This document shows positions 55,089-63,843 of a stretch of DNA of 64,000 nt, one piece after another (position 1 is the first letter of the stretch; every line of letters starts with the position of its first letter). The notes beneath the pieces were generated by a model. It was not told the origin of the DNA and did not search any database. It saw only the letters and a program-made list of their open reading frames with translations. Position numbers and translations under genes: made by a program. The stretch comes from Siphonobacter aquaeclarae (GTDB taxonomy: Bacteria > Bacteroidota > Bacteroidia > Cytophagales > Spirosomataceae): assembly GCF_900103285.1 (NCBI RefSeq), contig NZ_FNGS01000001.1, forward strand, positions 424,665 to 488,664, in the 5' to 3' direction.

Positions 55089-57542
55089 ATGAAAACTCCC
55101 CTCCTGCTGTTGCTGTTATCCGTCGCCTCGTTTGGCGTAAATGCCCAGGTATCCGGTCGGATAACAACTACCACCGGCGCGCCCGTGCCTTTTGTACCGG
55201 TTGTACTTCTCCATAGTCGTGATACAACGCTGGCCGACGCCGGGGCAACCGACGAACGGGGAGCATACCGCCTGAACGCTCCAAAGTCGGGCAGTTACCT
55301 ATTGAAAATCAGTGGACTAGGTTATCAGCCAGCGTACTCGTCCGTATTTTCACTGCCTGCTTCCGGAGCAGCGCACGAGATGGAGAATATTGTACTTTCT
55401 GAAGACACGCGTCAGTTGGCAGAATTAGTCGTCCGGTCGGCGAAGCCTACCATACAACAAACACCGGAAGGTACCATCATACGGGTTGCCAACAGCGTCT
55501 TGGCACGCGGAAATACCGTGCTGGGTATGCTGCAGCAATCGCCGGGCATTACGATCGATTATCGAAATAACAGCCTGGCACTCAACGGAAAAAGCGGGGT
55601 AGCGGTCATGCTCAACGGAAAACTGCTCCGCCTCCCACCGGACCAGGTCGTCTCCTTTCTCAACGGCATGAGCGCCAATAACCTGGCAAGTATTGAGCTG
55701 CTGACAACGCCGGGAGCCGGTCATGACGCCGAGGGAACTGCTGGAATCATCAACATCGTCACGCAAACCCATGAAAATCAAGGCACTAACGCTTCGTTGA
55801 CACTTACTGGCGGCTATGGTTGGGGTGAAAAGGGAAACGGAACCGCGACGGTCACTCACCAGAACGGCCGGTTCAGCCTGTTTGCAAGCTATTCCTTTCT
55901 GCGCGACCGAACGTATAGTAGTATCGGTATTGACAGCCGGCAGGACATGCCTTTTTTCGGGGGACCGCTTCACGTATTGGTCCGGAACACAACGCAGGCA
56001 CGGCAAACCAACCACGATGCACAGGTAAGTGCCGACTGGCGGGTTTCCGCCCGATCGGCGCTCCGCGCGCAAGTAAGCCGGAATACGAGTAGCCGGCTGT
56101 CAACCGACTGGAATACAGCCCGTTACTACCTGGTTAAAGATTCCGTCCTCTATTTCAACGGCGAAATCAACGGAGACAACCGGTGGCAAAGTACTACGGG
56201 CAGCCTTGACCTTAATACACGCCTCCGGAACGGAGCCTCGTTTCACGCGGGCGCTGACCGTATTTACTTCAGCAGTGAAAGTCCATCGGAGGTACGGGCC
56301 ACGTTTGCTGACGATAGCGGCGAGCCCGCAGGAAGCGGCGACAGCCTTCTGGCACCCCGGCAACGCGGATACGCGCGAACGGGCATTCAGGTGAATGTCG
56401 GGAAAGTCGATTACGTGCAGGAGCTCTCCCGCCGCTGGAAAATCGATGCCGGACTCAAAGGTACCTTCACCCGAAACCAAAGTGAAGCCGGTATTCAGAG
56501 TTTGTTGAACGGGCAGTGGGTAAACCGTACTGAAACAACCGGCGAACTCGTCATGCGCGAGCGCATCGGCGCTGCCTATGTTTCGGCGAAATCTGTGCTG
56601 TCGCCCGCGTTGACACTGATCTTCGGCCTGCGCTTCGAGTATGCGCACACCCGGATGACCGACCCACAGACTCAAGCCCTCCTTGTAGATCGGAAGCAGG
56701 GAATTTTCTTTCCAAATCTCTCTTTAGTAGTTCGAATGACTGACCAATCAGAGCTATCTGTTTCGTTTTCAAAACGTATAAACCGGCCAACGTACCAGGA
56801 TTTGGCGTCTTTTGTCCGGTATAGTGATCCTTCGGCGGTTTATACCGGGAATCCCTTGCTGAGATCCGGCATAACCACCAATCTGAGGGTTGCCTATAGC
56901 CGGCCGGCGTATGTGCTGTCGCTACTCCTGAGTCAGGACGACAACCCGATCGCGCGGTATCAATTATCCGAAAGTCCGCTGCGGAATCTGCTGTACGTCG
57001 GCCCGCAGAACCTCGCCTGGCAGAAAAACATCACGCTGCAGCTGACCCTTCCCTGGAAAGTATCCGACTGGTGGACAATGAGCTACGACCTTTCCGGCGG
57101 ATGGCGCAGCTTTCGTGCCGACCATACGCCGGCGCCTGTCGAGAAAAACTACATCGGCTATTCCCTGAATACGACCCATACGCTGACATTGCCACAAAAA
57201 TGGGCGGTGGAAGTCTCCGGCTGGCTGGCGTCAGCTACTTACAATGGCACCATCCGCGTCGGCGCGATGGGCGCTGTCAATGCAGGTGTCCGGAAAGAGC
57301 TCAAAAAAGGCCGGATTCAATTGACGGTAACGGATTTACTCCGGACGCTGCATATCGACAGCTACTATGGCGCGGTCACGCAGGAGGCTTTTTCTATCCG
57401 TAATCACGTCGGAATAGACACTGAATCCCGCGTTTTTCCGATCGTCAAACTGACCTGGTCGCGCTCGTTCGGCAGTACCGGCCTGACCAAACGGCAGGAC
57501 GACAGCCCGAAAGAGGAACGATCCCGTCTGACCAACCCATAG
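55089..57542 (+). CDS. TonB-dependent receptor, OMP_b-brl_3-like
   Basis: An 817-residue outer-membrane receptor. The signal peptide is MKTPLLLLLLSVASFGVNAQ. A CarboxypepD_reg-like beta domain follows (VSGRITTTTGAPVPFVPVVL, residues about 21-105), then a plug (LLTTPGAGHDAEGTAGIINI), then a barrel up to the C-terminus. It lacks the SusC signature and has no SusD partner, so it belongs to the large group of Bacteroidota receptors annotated as outer-membrane beta-barrel proteins; such receptors often act with LytTR kinase pairs. Ligand is unknown. The bestrophin gene follows after about 90 bp on the same strand. Confidence 0.9.
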   Translation: MKTPLLLLLLSVASFGVNAQVSGRITTTTGAPVPFVPVVLLHSRDTTLADAGATDERGAYRLNAPKSGSYLLKISGLGYQPAYSSVFSLPASGAAHEMENIVLSEDTRQLAELVVRSAKPTIQQTPEGTIIRVANSVLARGNTVLGMLQQSPGITIDYRNNSLALNGKSGVAVMLNGKLLRLPPDQVVSFLNGMSANNLASIELLTTPGAGHDAEGTAGIINIVTQTHENQGTNASLTLTGGYGWGEKGNGTATVTHQNGRFSLFASYSFLRDRTYSSIGIDSRQDMPFFGGPLHVLVRNTTQARQTNHDAQVSADWRVSARSALRAQVSRNTSSRLSTDWNTARYYLVKDSVLYFNGEINGDNRWQSTTGSLDLNTRLRNGASFHAGADRIYFSSESPSEVRATFADDSGEPAGSGDSLLAPRQRGYARTGIQVNVGKVDYVQELSRRWKIDAGLKGTFTRNQSEAGIQSLLNGQWVNRTETTGELVMRERIGAAYVSAKSVLSPALTLIFGLRFEYAHTRMTDPQTQALLVDRKQGIFFPNLSLVVRMTDQSELSVSFSKRINRPTYQDLASFVRYSDPSAVYTGNPLLRSGITTNLRVAYSRPAYVLSLLLSQDDNPIARYQLSESPLRNLLYVGPQNLAWQKNITLQLTLPWKVSDWWTMSYDLSGGWRSFRADHTPAPVEKNYIGYSLNTTHTLTLPQKWAVEVSGWLASATYNGTIRVGAMGAVNAGVRKELKKGRIQLTVTDLLRTLHIDSYYGAVTQEAFSIRNHVGIDTESRVFPIVKLTWSRSFGSTGLTKRQDDSPKEERSRLTNP

Positions 57543-57593
57543 AAAGTGATACATTGCACCTGCCGGCTGCCCGGTATGCGGCGGAGGCGCTGT

Positions 57594-57601
57594 TATATTT
57601 G
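57594..57601 (+). promoter_or_regulatory. -7-like element TATATTTG before the bestrophin gene
   Basis: Matches TAnnTTTG and lies 30 bp before the ATG at 57632. No TTG is seen at the right spacing. Confidence 0.4.
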
Positions 57602-57631
57602 CCGCAAATCCCGCAACCGCGGAAATTCTGC

Positions 57632-58555
57632 ATGATTCAGCGAAAAAAGGAACATTGGTTCAAGATGCTTTTTGTGTGGCAGGGGTCGGTGCTGCCGCAA
57701 CTGTTGCCGCGATTACTGGTGCTGTTCGTGCTGTCCTGCGGCATCGTGTATGCCAACGGAACGCTTTATAGGTACAAAATCCCGCTGAGTCCGGCTCCCT
57801 TTACCATTTTTGGCGTGGCGATGGCGCTGTTTCTCGGTTTTCGGAACAATGCCAGCTACGACCGGTTCTGGGAGGGGCGCAAGCTATGGGGCGCATTGCT
57901 GAACGATACCCGCTCGCTGGCCCGGCAGTCGTTCACGCTGACCAACTACGAGTTAACATCTGCTGAAGTCCGGCACTTTACACAACTATTAATTGCCTTT
58001 ACCTATAGCCTCAGGCACCAGCTCCGGAAGACAGATCCGAGCTTCGATTTACAGCGGCTTCTCCCCTCCCCGCTCTTTGAAAGCCTCAAAGCGGGACTGT
58101 ATAAACCGGTGTTGTTGATGCGGGAAATGGGACTCTGGACAAAAGAAGCCCGGAAAAACGGGCAATTCGACGCTATTGGTCAGGCAGCGATGGATGGAAA
58201 CCTGAACAAGCTGTCCGATATCGTCGGAGGTTGCGAGCGAATCGCGTCGACGCCCATTCCATATACGTACCAGGTACTTCTTCACAGGACAGTTTATCTC
58301 TACTGTTTTCTGTTGCCTTTTGGCCTGGTGGATAGTCTTGACTGGCTGACTCCGTTTGTGACGGTTTTCGTCGGATATACCTTCGTCGCCTTTGAAGCCA
58401 TCGCCGATGAACTGGAGGAGCCATTCGGTACCGAACCGAACGACCTTCCGCTCAATGCCATCAGCCGCATGATCGAGATCACGCTGCTGGAAACGATCGG
58501 GCTGCCGACTCCGGAGCCGGTGAAGGCAGATCCGGAACATTATACATTGGATTGA
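57632..58555 (+). CDS. Bestrophin-like chloride channel family protein
   Basis: A 307-residue inner-membrane protein. The ATG at 57632 (MIQRKKEHWFKMLFVWQGSVL) is preferred to a TTG at 57554. The family marks are LPLSPAPFTIFGVAMALFLG-like PFTIFGVAMALFLGFRNNAS and YDRFWEGRKLWGALLNDTRS, followed by late helices YCFLLPFGLVDSLDWLTPFV. The C-terminus has the EELEEPFGTEPNDLPL-like block that closes bestrophins. Such proteins form pentameric anion channels. It stands alone with its own -7 element. Confidence 0.9.
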   Translation: MIQRKKEHWFKMLFVWQGSVLPQLLPRLLVLFVLSCGIVYANGTLYRYKIPLSPAPFTIFGVAMALFLGFRNNASYDRFWEGRKLWGALLNDTRSLARQSFTLTNYELTSAEVRHFTQLLIAFTYSLRHQLRKTDPSFDLQRLLPSPLFESLKAGLYKPVLLMREMGLWTKEARKNGQFDAIGQAAMDGNLNKLSDIVGGCERIASTPIPYTYQVLLHRTVYLYCFLLPFGLVDSLDWLTPFVTVFVGYTFVAFEAIADELEEPFGTEPNDLPLNAISRMIEITLLETIGLPTPEPVKADPEHYTLD

Positions 58556-58613
58556 CGTAGGTGCTTTCGGGTACTTTCCGCTTCTCCCATAGCTGAAACG
58601 AAAGCTATTTTCT

Positions 58614-58625
58614 GGGAACGTTCCC
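58614..58625. promoter_or_regulatory. LacI-type palindrome GGGAACGTTCCC upstream of the GH9-like gene
   Basis: A perfect 12-bp palindrome with central CG, the hallmark of LacI-family operators (AACGTT core with flanking GG and CC). It lies 72 bp before the start codon chosen for the GH9-like gene. No LacI regulator gene is in the window. A related word, GGAAACGTTACC, occurs in the cluster near the GH2 gene. Confidence 0.5.
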
Positions 58626-58696
58626 GTAGAATTCGTCAACTTCCCGCCCTGCCAAAAGAGGTATCCATGCGTTATTTGACTGAAATACGCATGCCT

Positions 58697-60637
58697 ATGA
58701 ACCTCTTATCACCTGGAAAATTTGTTTTTGCCTTACTGTTAGCTACTGGTACGTTATTCGCTCAGACCAGCCCGTTATCTGTTCCATTGGTTAATCAGGC
58801 GGGGTATAACCGCGGAGAATCCAAACGGTTTGTCTGCTATGAAGCGCCTGATCAGACCTCCTTCGACGTTGTCCGGAAACGGGACGGGCAGGTTGTTTTC
58901 TCCGGAAAAATGAAAAACGGTTCGGGAGATTTTACCCGTTTTGATCCGAAAAGTTCGACAGAGGAGTACATCATCCGAATACCCAATCGAAATCCTTCGG
59001 TACCGTTTCGTGTTGCCAGCTACTTCATGGAGGGGCTTTCCTCCAAACTGGCGTATGATTTTTTCGTAGATGTTCGTGGGTCGTTGGACCCTGTTCACTC
59101 GAATGAAGCAAAAGTATACGGCGGTGGTCCCTCCCGTGACTGCGGCGCGTACGGGCTGGAGACGACTTTTGAAGCCCTGTTCTACGCCTCCAATCCTGCG
59201 CTGTTTGACCGTTGGAAGACCGAACTCGGAAACAACCAGGTACCTGACCTCCTTGCGCTGCTGCTCTGGCATGCAGAATTTGCCTATCACCACGTCGATT
59301 ACGACGGTCCGGTTGCCAACCGCCACGGCGATCTCGGTTACGAAGGGCAACCCCGCATGCAGTACGACTACTGGAATACCCTCGATCAGCTGGCTGCGGT
59401 GTGCGCTGCTTACCACGCGTTTCTCAAGCCCTATCTTCCCAGGGAAACCTATGAAAAATACCGCAACGAATGCCGGAAGCGTTGGGAAGCGTACGATCGC
59501 CATAAAGTAGTCCGCCACTGGACGTACAGTACCAAGTGGGTGGATCAGGGCTTTCAAGAGTTCAATGAAATGGGAAATGCCTACGGCCAGTCGGTTTTTA
59601 GCAACCTGTTTATGTACCTCAGCGAACGTGCTGAACCGGACGGACAGCCGGAGAAATACCTTCGCTGGGCGCAGGAAAGTGCAGAAGACATCATCCGCAA
59701 TTGGAATTTCGACAATCCCCGTCATATGTGGTGGATACGGAACGCCGAACATATTACACCGCAGGCGCTGGCTTTTTTCCTGCTCGTCGCGCCCGACAAG
59801 GCGCCTGCCGGTACACGTGAAAAACTGATGGCCTGGCGCGACCACATGAAAGCCCGGACGAACAACGTCTGGAGGTACCGTGTGCACAGTGATACCGAGT
59901 GGGCGCATCCTAAAACAAAGGAGCTTGGCGGCGCTCCGGCATTGGGCGGGTCGATGTTTGCTGTGGCCCATCTTCTGAATGATCCTGCATTACGGGCAAT
60001 CGGCTGGGCGCAGGTTGATTTTGTTTTCGGCGTTAATCCCGTTGGCGCGCACCTGAGCAACAAAAGCCCTGAACGACTGGCTATCAGCGGATACTGGGAG
60101 GGCGTTGAAACCGGCTGGCCGCAGGCGCATCCCAACGGATACGGGCAATTGGGGAAAGTACGGGGTACGCTGGACGGCACGCCACTCGACGGCCAGTTTC
60201 CACGAAAAACTACCGATTCCCAAACGGCCGCGAAACCGGCCGATTCTAAATCGGACCAGATCGGTCTGAATGCTTATGCCACCGAAGGTTGGTCGGTTTC
60301 CAACCGTGGCTGGATGACCACGTTGACCTTTGCCCCGCTCGGTACGCAAAAGCTGCGGGTACTGGGTAAAAACGGAAAGCCCGCAAAAGAAGTACGGGCA
60401 GGCGAAACCGTGACACTGGAGCTGACTGCGCCCCTGAACCTCGACCCAGCCGTTACGGAAAGCGGCACGGTGTGGATTTCGACCGACGGACAGGACCCTA
60501 TCCGTCTTACCGTTCAGGAAACTGCGCCCGACTCCGGTGTTTTCACCACAAACTGGCGGGTCACTGCACAGAAAAGCGTCATTGTATCCTATGGTTACTG
60601 GGGCCTGGGCGTGCAACAAACACTTTCTGTCCGCTAA
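58697..60637 (+). CDS. GH9-like exported protein, catalytic Asp lost
   Basis: A 646-residue protein (from ATG 58697; 58667 and 58691 are in frame but give a long basic start). The signal peptide ends near TLFAQ. An N-terminal Ig-like domain has the CelD_N opening VPLVNQAGYNRGESKRFVC, and an alpha/alpha barrel follows (NQVPDLLALLLWHAEFAYH, FGVNPVGAHLS). In the GH9 family the catalytic Asp pair is DAGD; here the site reads DCGA (D148-C-G-A151), so the base Asp is missing. The C-terminal Glu region reads ATEGWSVS (E530) instead of the usual NEVAINWNAP. A beta-rich domain of ~110 residues closes the protein. It may be an inactive homolog or an enzyme with other chemistry. It is not in an operon. 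Confidence 0.75.
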   Translation: MNLLSPGKFVFALLLATGTLFAQTSPLSVPLVNQAGYNRGESKRFVCYEAPDQTSFDVVRKRDGQVVFSGKMKNGSGDFTRFDPKSSTEEYIIRIPNRNPSVPFRVASYFMEGLSSKLAYDFFVDVRGSLDPVHSNEAKVYGGGPSRDCGAYGLETTFEALFYASNPALFDRWKTELGNNQVPDLLALLLWHAEFAYHHVDYDGPVANRHGDLGYEGQPRMQYDYWNTLDQLAAVCAAYHAFLKPYLPRETYEKYRNECRKRWEAYDRHKVVRHWTYSTKWVDQGFQEFNEMGNAYGQSVFSNLFMYLSERAEPDGQPEKYLRWAQESAEDIIRNWNFDNPRHMWWIRNAEHITPQALAFFLLVAPDKAPAGTREKLMAWRDHMKARTNNVWRYRVHSDTEWAHPKTKELGGAPALGGSMFAVAHLLNDPALRAIGWAQVDFVFGVNPVGAHLSNKSPERLAISGYWEGVETGWPQAHPNGYGQLGKVRGTLDGTPLDGQFPRKTTDSQTAAKPADSKSDQIGLNAYATEGWSVSNRGWMTTLTFAPLGTQKLRVLGKNGKPAKEVRAGETVTLELTAPLNLDPAVTESGTVWISTDGQDPIRLTVQETAPDSGVFTTNWRVTAQKSVIVSYGYWGLGVQQTLSVR

Positions 60638-60675
60638 ATAATATCCGGAGATTTTTTGATACCGGATTTTGATCG

Positions 60676-60719
60676 CCACCCGGCTTTTCCTCTTTGAGGG
60701 AAAGGGCCGGGTGGTTTGT
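60676..60719 (+). terminator. Rho-independent terminator of the GH9-like gene
   Basis: CCACCCGGC and GCCGGGTGG pair, with a further inner stem (TTTCCCTC-type arms), followed by TTTGTTT. It lies 40 bp past the stop codon. Confidence 0.7.
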
Positions 60720-61068
60720 TTCCGGGTTTTGCGGGGATGGGGAAAACCCCGCTCAAATTTTTAGCTTGTTTCACTAGAATGAATATTCAATCGTATGTGG
60801 AAAAATAAGGATTAAAGACTGAAAATCAACTCGTTGTTTAGATGAAATCTTTCGTTTTAGAATTCATCCGGCCGCCGAAGAACATCGGCCTAAAAAGCCT
60901 GCTCCTGGAAAGGAATATCCTCTCCGGAGCAGGCCTTTCTCACTATACCCCGTAAAACAGGGGGATATGGTTTACCTGATTTTATAAATTTAGATTCGGA
61001 TTTAATACCCGGCTATTGCTGCGCCGGGCTCGTTCCGGGAGACGCTTCGGCTCCCGGAACTTTTTGTT
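60720..61068. other. Convergent intergenic region with stacked terminator hairpins
   Basis: No protein gene is credible here. AAGCCTGCTCC near 60895-60905 pairs with GGAGCAGGCCTT near 60926-60937 and has an A run on its left, which makes it a terminator for leftward transcripts. A second hairpin at 61032-61060 is followed by T on the plus strand. A 37-codon frame from 60842 overlaps the first hairpin and was not accepted as a gene. Confidence 0.55.
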
Positions 61069-61070
61069 TT
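61032..61070 (+). terminator. Rightward terminator overlapping the end of the hydrolase gene
   Basis: GTTCCGGGAG and CTCCCGGAAC form a perfect 10-bp stem with a 9-nt loop, followed by TTTTTGTTTT. The T run overlaps the last bases of the leftward hydrolase gene, so it faces that gene. Confidence 0.65.
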
Positions 61071-61749
61071 ATCGGTGCCGGCGAAGCAGCCAGTTCACCC
61101 AATCGGAGTTGGCATAGTAGGTCTGAATACCATGTCCCTCCCCTTCCAGCCGCGTGAATCGCACGTTTCCGCCGCATTCCTGTAATCTACTGACCAGTCG
61201 TTCGGTAACATGGATCGGGATGACGTCATCCGCCGTTCCATGAAGCGTCCAGACCGGTACCTTGCGCAGGTTGCAAATTTGGGTGGAGTCGTCGCATCCG
61301 CCGCATAATGGCAGAATCGCGGCGAAATGGTCAGGATAGGCTACCGCCGTTTGCCAGGTTCCGTAGCCGCCCATGCTGATACCGGTTAAGTATATACGCT
61401 TTTTGTCGATCCTGTATTTTTGGGTAAGTTCGGCATACAAGGGTTCGAACCAGTTGTCGGTCGACCAGTACTTCCCCTCCGGGCATTGCGGGGAGGCGAT
61501 GACGAAGGGAAAATTCCGGCCGTCGGCTACTTCCTTCGGTGGACCGTATGCCTTCAGCTTCTCCAGGTCATTTCCCTTCTGACTACCGCCATGCAGGTAA
61601 ATAACGAGGGGAAACGCCTCTGCAGACGCAGCATATTCTTTCGGAAGATACAGCAGATAGGGATACGACACCCGTGGTTTCGACTGCGGCCGCCCTGGAA
61701 GGACGGCCGCTATCACAAAGATAAAATTCAACAAGAACCGGGTAAACAT
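61069..61749 (-). CDS. Exported alpha/beta hydrolase (esterase-like)
   Basis: A 226-residue serine hydrolase. The ATG at 61749 gives MFTRFLLNFIFVIAAVLPGR; the frame also opens at a TTG two codons earlier. A signal peptide suggests the periplasm. The oxyanion turn is VIYLHGGSQKG, the nucleophile is Ser125 in GISMGGYG, the acid is Asp174 or 175 in HGTADDVIP, and the His is H206 in GEGHGI. The layout matches predicted peptidase/feruloyl- or acetyl-esterases near plant-polymer genes, so removal of ester groups from hemicellulose is plausible. It runs opposite to the GH9-like gene and converges on it. Confidence 0.85.
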   Translation of the reverse strand: MFTRFLLNFIFVIAAVLPGRPQSKPRVSYPYLLYLPKEYAASAEAFPLVIYLHGGSQKGNDLEKLKAYGPPKEVADGRNFPFVIASPQCPEGKYWSTDNWFEPLYAELTQKYRIDKKRIYLTGISMGGYGTWQTAVAYPDHFAAILPLCGGCDDSTQICNLRKVPVWTLHGTADDVIPIHVTERLVSRLQECGGNVRFTRLEGEGHGIQTYYANSDWVNWLLRRHR

Positions 61750-61884
61750 GGGCAAGATAGAATCTTATATACAAGGTACCCGATCTTCAATGAATCCGTT
61801 CACAGGTACGACGATTCCCCCATTTTCTCCGACATATACCACGTTTTCATCGAAAATATGCGATGATTACCGCCCGAAAGCGGC

Positions 61885-62319
61885 TCACCACTCTGCAAGC
61901 GAATTCCCCCTGGCAATGACCTGGTTCGCCTTCGCATCAAACCGGACGCTTTCACCTCCGATTTTCCACGGGTGATGGGCAGTAATGCCGTTGGGTGTGG
62001 CGACCATATCAGCCGAAAGGCCCGTCGGCGCGGTACCCATCACCAGCTGTCCGGTGGTATTTACAGAGGTGAGATAGGTAATCACCGCCACATACCCGCT
62101 CCGAACGGGCTGATAGTCGATCTTTTTGACCCGGCAGGGTAACGCCTCATGGGTACGGCGCTCGTGAAAGTCGGAAATACGTTCGTTCAGTTCTTTCTGT
62201 GAAGTGGCGAGGACTTCTCCGTTGGGTGCGGTGAGGTCGGTTTCAAAATGGGCATACGTTTGCCGCTGGCAGGAGGCAACGGTCAGCAGGGATATCCCCC
62301 AGATCAATAAGGTCTTCAT
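61885..62319 (-). CDS. Small predicted lipoprotein, unknown function
   Basis: A 144-residue protein starting at ATG 62319, with signal MKTLLIWGISLLTVASCQRQ; VASC gives a lipobox with Cys 17. The mature part reads as mixed alpha/beta with ATSQKELNERISDFHERRTH (a helix) and later strands. I recognise no family. It precedes the hydrolase gene on the same strand by 135 bp and follows the repeat hairpin at 62482-62554. Confidence 0.65.
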   Translation of the reverse strand: MKTLLIWGISLLTVASCQRQTYAHFETDLTAPNGEVLATSQKELNERISDFHERRTHEALPCRVKKIDYQPVRSGYVAVITYLTSVNTTGQLVMGTAPTGLSADMVATPNGITAHHPWKIGGESVRFDAKANQVIARGNSLAEW

Positions 62320-62481
62320 GGCTAATGATTTAGAAGTGAAGTCCTTAAGTTGGGAGAACGATGTATACCGCACAAGGTGAGAGTTGTTTCAGTGCAGTAT
62401 TTCAGGGGGATTCGGGCTGTTTTTCAGGGAAGAATACAATTAATAAATGTTAAGTGTACGATTGCCCCGCCATAAACGGAT

Positions 62482-62554
62482 AGTCTGTGTAGTCTGTGTA
62501 GTCTGTGAAGTCTGTGAGAAAAATCAGCTCACAGACTTCACAGACTACACAGAC
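62482..62554. repeat. 9-bp tandem repeats forming a perfect 27-bp inverted repeat
   Basis: Four units of the type AGTCTGTGT / AGTCTGTGA follow each other from 62482. The arm 62492-62518 is the exact reverse complement of 62528-62554, with a 9-nt loop (AAAAATCAG). The right arm begins one base after the stop codon of the leftward 62556 gene. No T run follows the hairpin in either direction, so it is not an ordinary terminator. Confidence 0.8.
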
Positions 62555-62555
62555 G

Positions 62556-63734
62556 CTAAAACCGGATTCCGTCCGTATCCGCCAGCCGCGCGATAATCCC
62601 CCATCCATAGAAATAATTCGCCAATCCGATCAGTACTTCATTCTTCCCCTGCTTCAACGGTAATCGAATGGCAGCGTTTTCAATCGTACACCGGCCGTCG
62701 TTTTTTGCATTAGGCGTTCCAAAATAGTTCTTACCGACGTACGTAATCTGTCCATTCACCAACAACCATACTTCGTCACTAAATCCGAGGTTCAGCGTCT
62801 TTTCCTGCGCCTTATCGGAATAGATTGTCGTTTTCAGCCACGCGAGCCGTCGTCCGTCGCGTTCGGTACTACCATAAAGAGGCGTCAGGTTGACGATACC
62901 GCGCCGGTTGGCGTCTACTACCTCCCAGCGGGCGGTACTGTCGGGTACTTCCGATTTGGCAAGCGTGCCATACATACTCGGCAAGGGATAGATCGGCTCC
63001 CGGCCAAACGGGAAATTGATCGGGCCTGTTGCCTGCCAATGCCGGAGGTAGCGCGTGTCGGTCGCCAGGGGTGGGTACGTCGGCTCCGTTCCCAGCTCCG
63101 CCGGCCGCCGCGGATCGACGGTCAGATTGGCATAAATCACGTTTCCGGAGAGCGAAATCCCGCCGGAAGTCGTCGACGCCTCCAGGTACGGTACGTGCAG
63201 CGCCGGGTGCGTCATGTCGTTGACGTAGACGTTCATCTTGCTGTCGGCCACGACGAGCTTCACGTGGTTCCAGCCCTCCTGACGGATGGTCGCGCCGGTC
63301 TGGTACTCGTCGGCAAGGTCCCACATGCTCACGCCGTCAACGATGGGCGCGTACTGGATCGTCCACCTTACTTCCGGCGTCACGGGACCGAAGGAACGGA
63401 TGTAGAAATTCTCTCCGTATTTCTGATCCGGTGACATCCGGAAACTGATACCGGGGAAGCCCATGCCTACCAGCTCAACGTCAAACTCAATCGTCCCTTC
63501 GGTGAACGTGTGATTTTTGAGGAAGACCTGGTAGGCGGTCTTCGGCTTGTTTCGGATGGCTTTTACGGAACGGTGGGTAATAAACTCGGCTCTCGTGGAG
63601 TCGTATTGCCAGTAGGCAGGCTCCATCGGGATGCGGAGAATGGGGTCGGACTTCGCAGCCGACTTTTTAGGATTTTGCGCGACAAGCGGGCTCACAGACA
63701 GGCACGTGAGCAACAGGAAGAGGATCCGGGTCAT
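62556..63734 (-). CDS. Exported concanavalin/LamG-like domain protein
   Basis: A 392-residue secreted protein. The signal peptide is MTRILFLLLTCLSVSPLVAQ. Residues about 60-210 form a jelly-roll typical of the LamG/DUF1080 group (FTEGTIEFDVELVGMGFPGI ... EGWNHVKLVVADSKMNVYVN). The last ~150 residues are a second beta domain (YLRHWQATGPINFPFG ... VWLLVNGQITYVGKNYFGTP), as in proteins that bind or hydrolyse sugars. No catalytic residues are apparent, so a binding or sensing role is as likely as an enzyme. A minus-strand TACCTTTC at 63766-63773 lies about 30 bp upstream. It lies alone on the minus strand, with the 27-bp hairpin at its 3' end. Confidence 0.75.
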   Translation of the reverse strand: MTRILFLLLTCLSVSPLVAQNPKKSAAKSDPILRIPMEPAYWQYDSTRAEFITHRSVKAIRNKPKTAYQVFLKNHTFTEGTIEFDVELVGMGFPGISFRMSPDQKYGENFYIRSFGPVTPEVRWTIQYAPIVDGVSMWDLADEYQTGATIRQEGWNHVKLVVADSKMNVYVNDMTHPALHVPYLEASTTSGGISLSGNVIYANLTVDPRRPAELGTEPTYPPLATDTRYLRHWQATGPINFPFGREPIYPLPSMYGTLAKSEVPDSTARWEVVDANRRGIVNLTPLYGSTERDGRRLAWLKTTIYSDKAQEKTLNLGFSDEVWLLVNGQITYVGKNYFGTPNAKNDGRCTIENAAIRLPLKQGKNEVLIGLANYFYGWGIIARLADTDGIRF

Positions 63735-63765
63735 GGCGTTTGTTTTGTTCGGGAGACATCGGGCC

Positions 63766-63773
63766 GAAAGGTA
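63766..63773 (-). promoter_or_regulatory. Promoter-like TACCTTTC of the LamG-like gene
   Basis: The minus strand reads TTTCTACCTTTC. It matches TAnnTTTG with one change and shares TTCTACCTTT with the elements at 6568 and 15309. No TTG was seen at the -33 position. Confidence 0.4.
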
Positions 63774-63843
63774 GAAACACCCGCCACCGGGACCTGTTCA
63801 GCGGTTGTTCAAGTCTGTTCAAGATGTAGAGGGCTGATTATGA

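Noticed and set aside
58667..58696. Upstream start for the GH9-like gene
   Set aside because: Using it gives ten extra residues that spoil the signal peptide, while the ATG at 58697 begins a normal one.
60842..60955. 37-codon frame between the GH9-like and hydrolase genes
   Set aside because: It overlaps a terminator hairpin, has no clear ribosome site or promoter, and its sequence resembles nothing I know.
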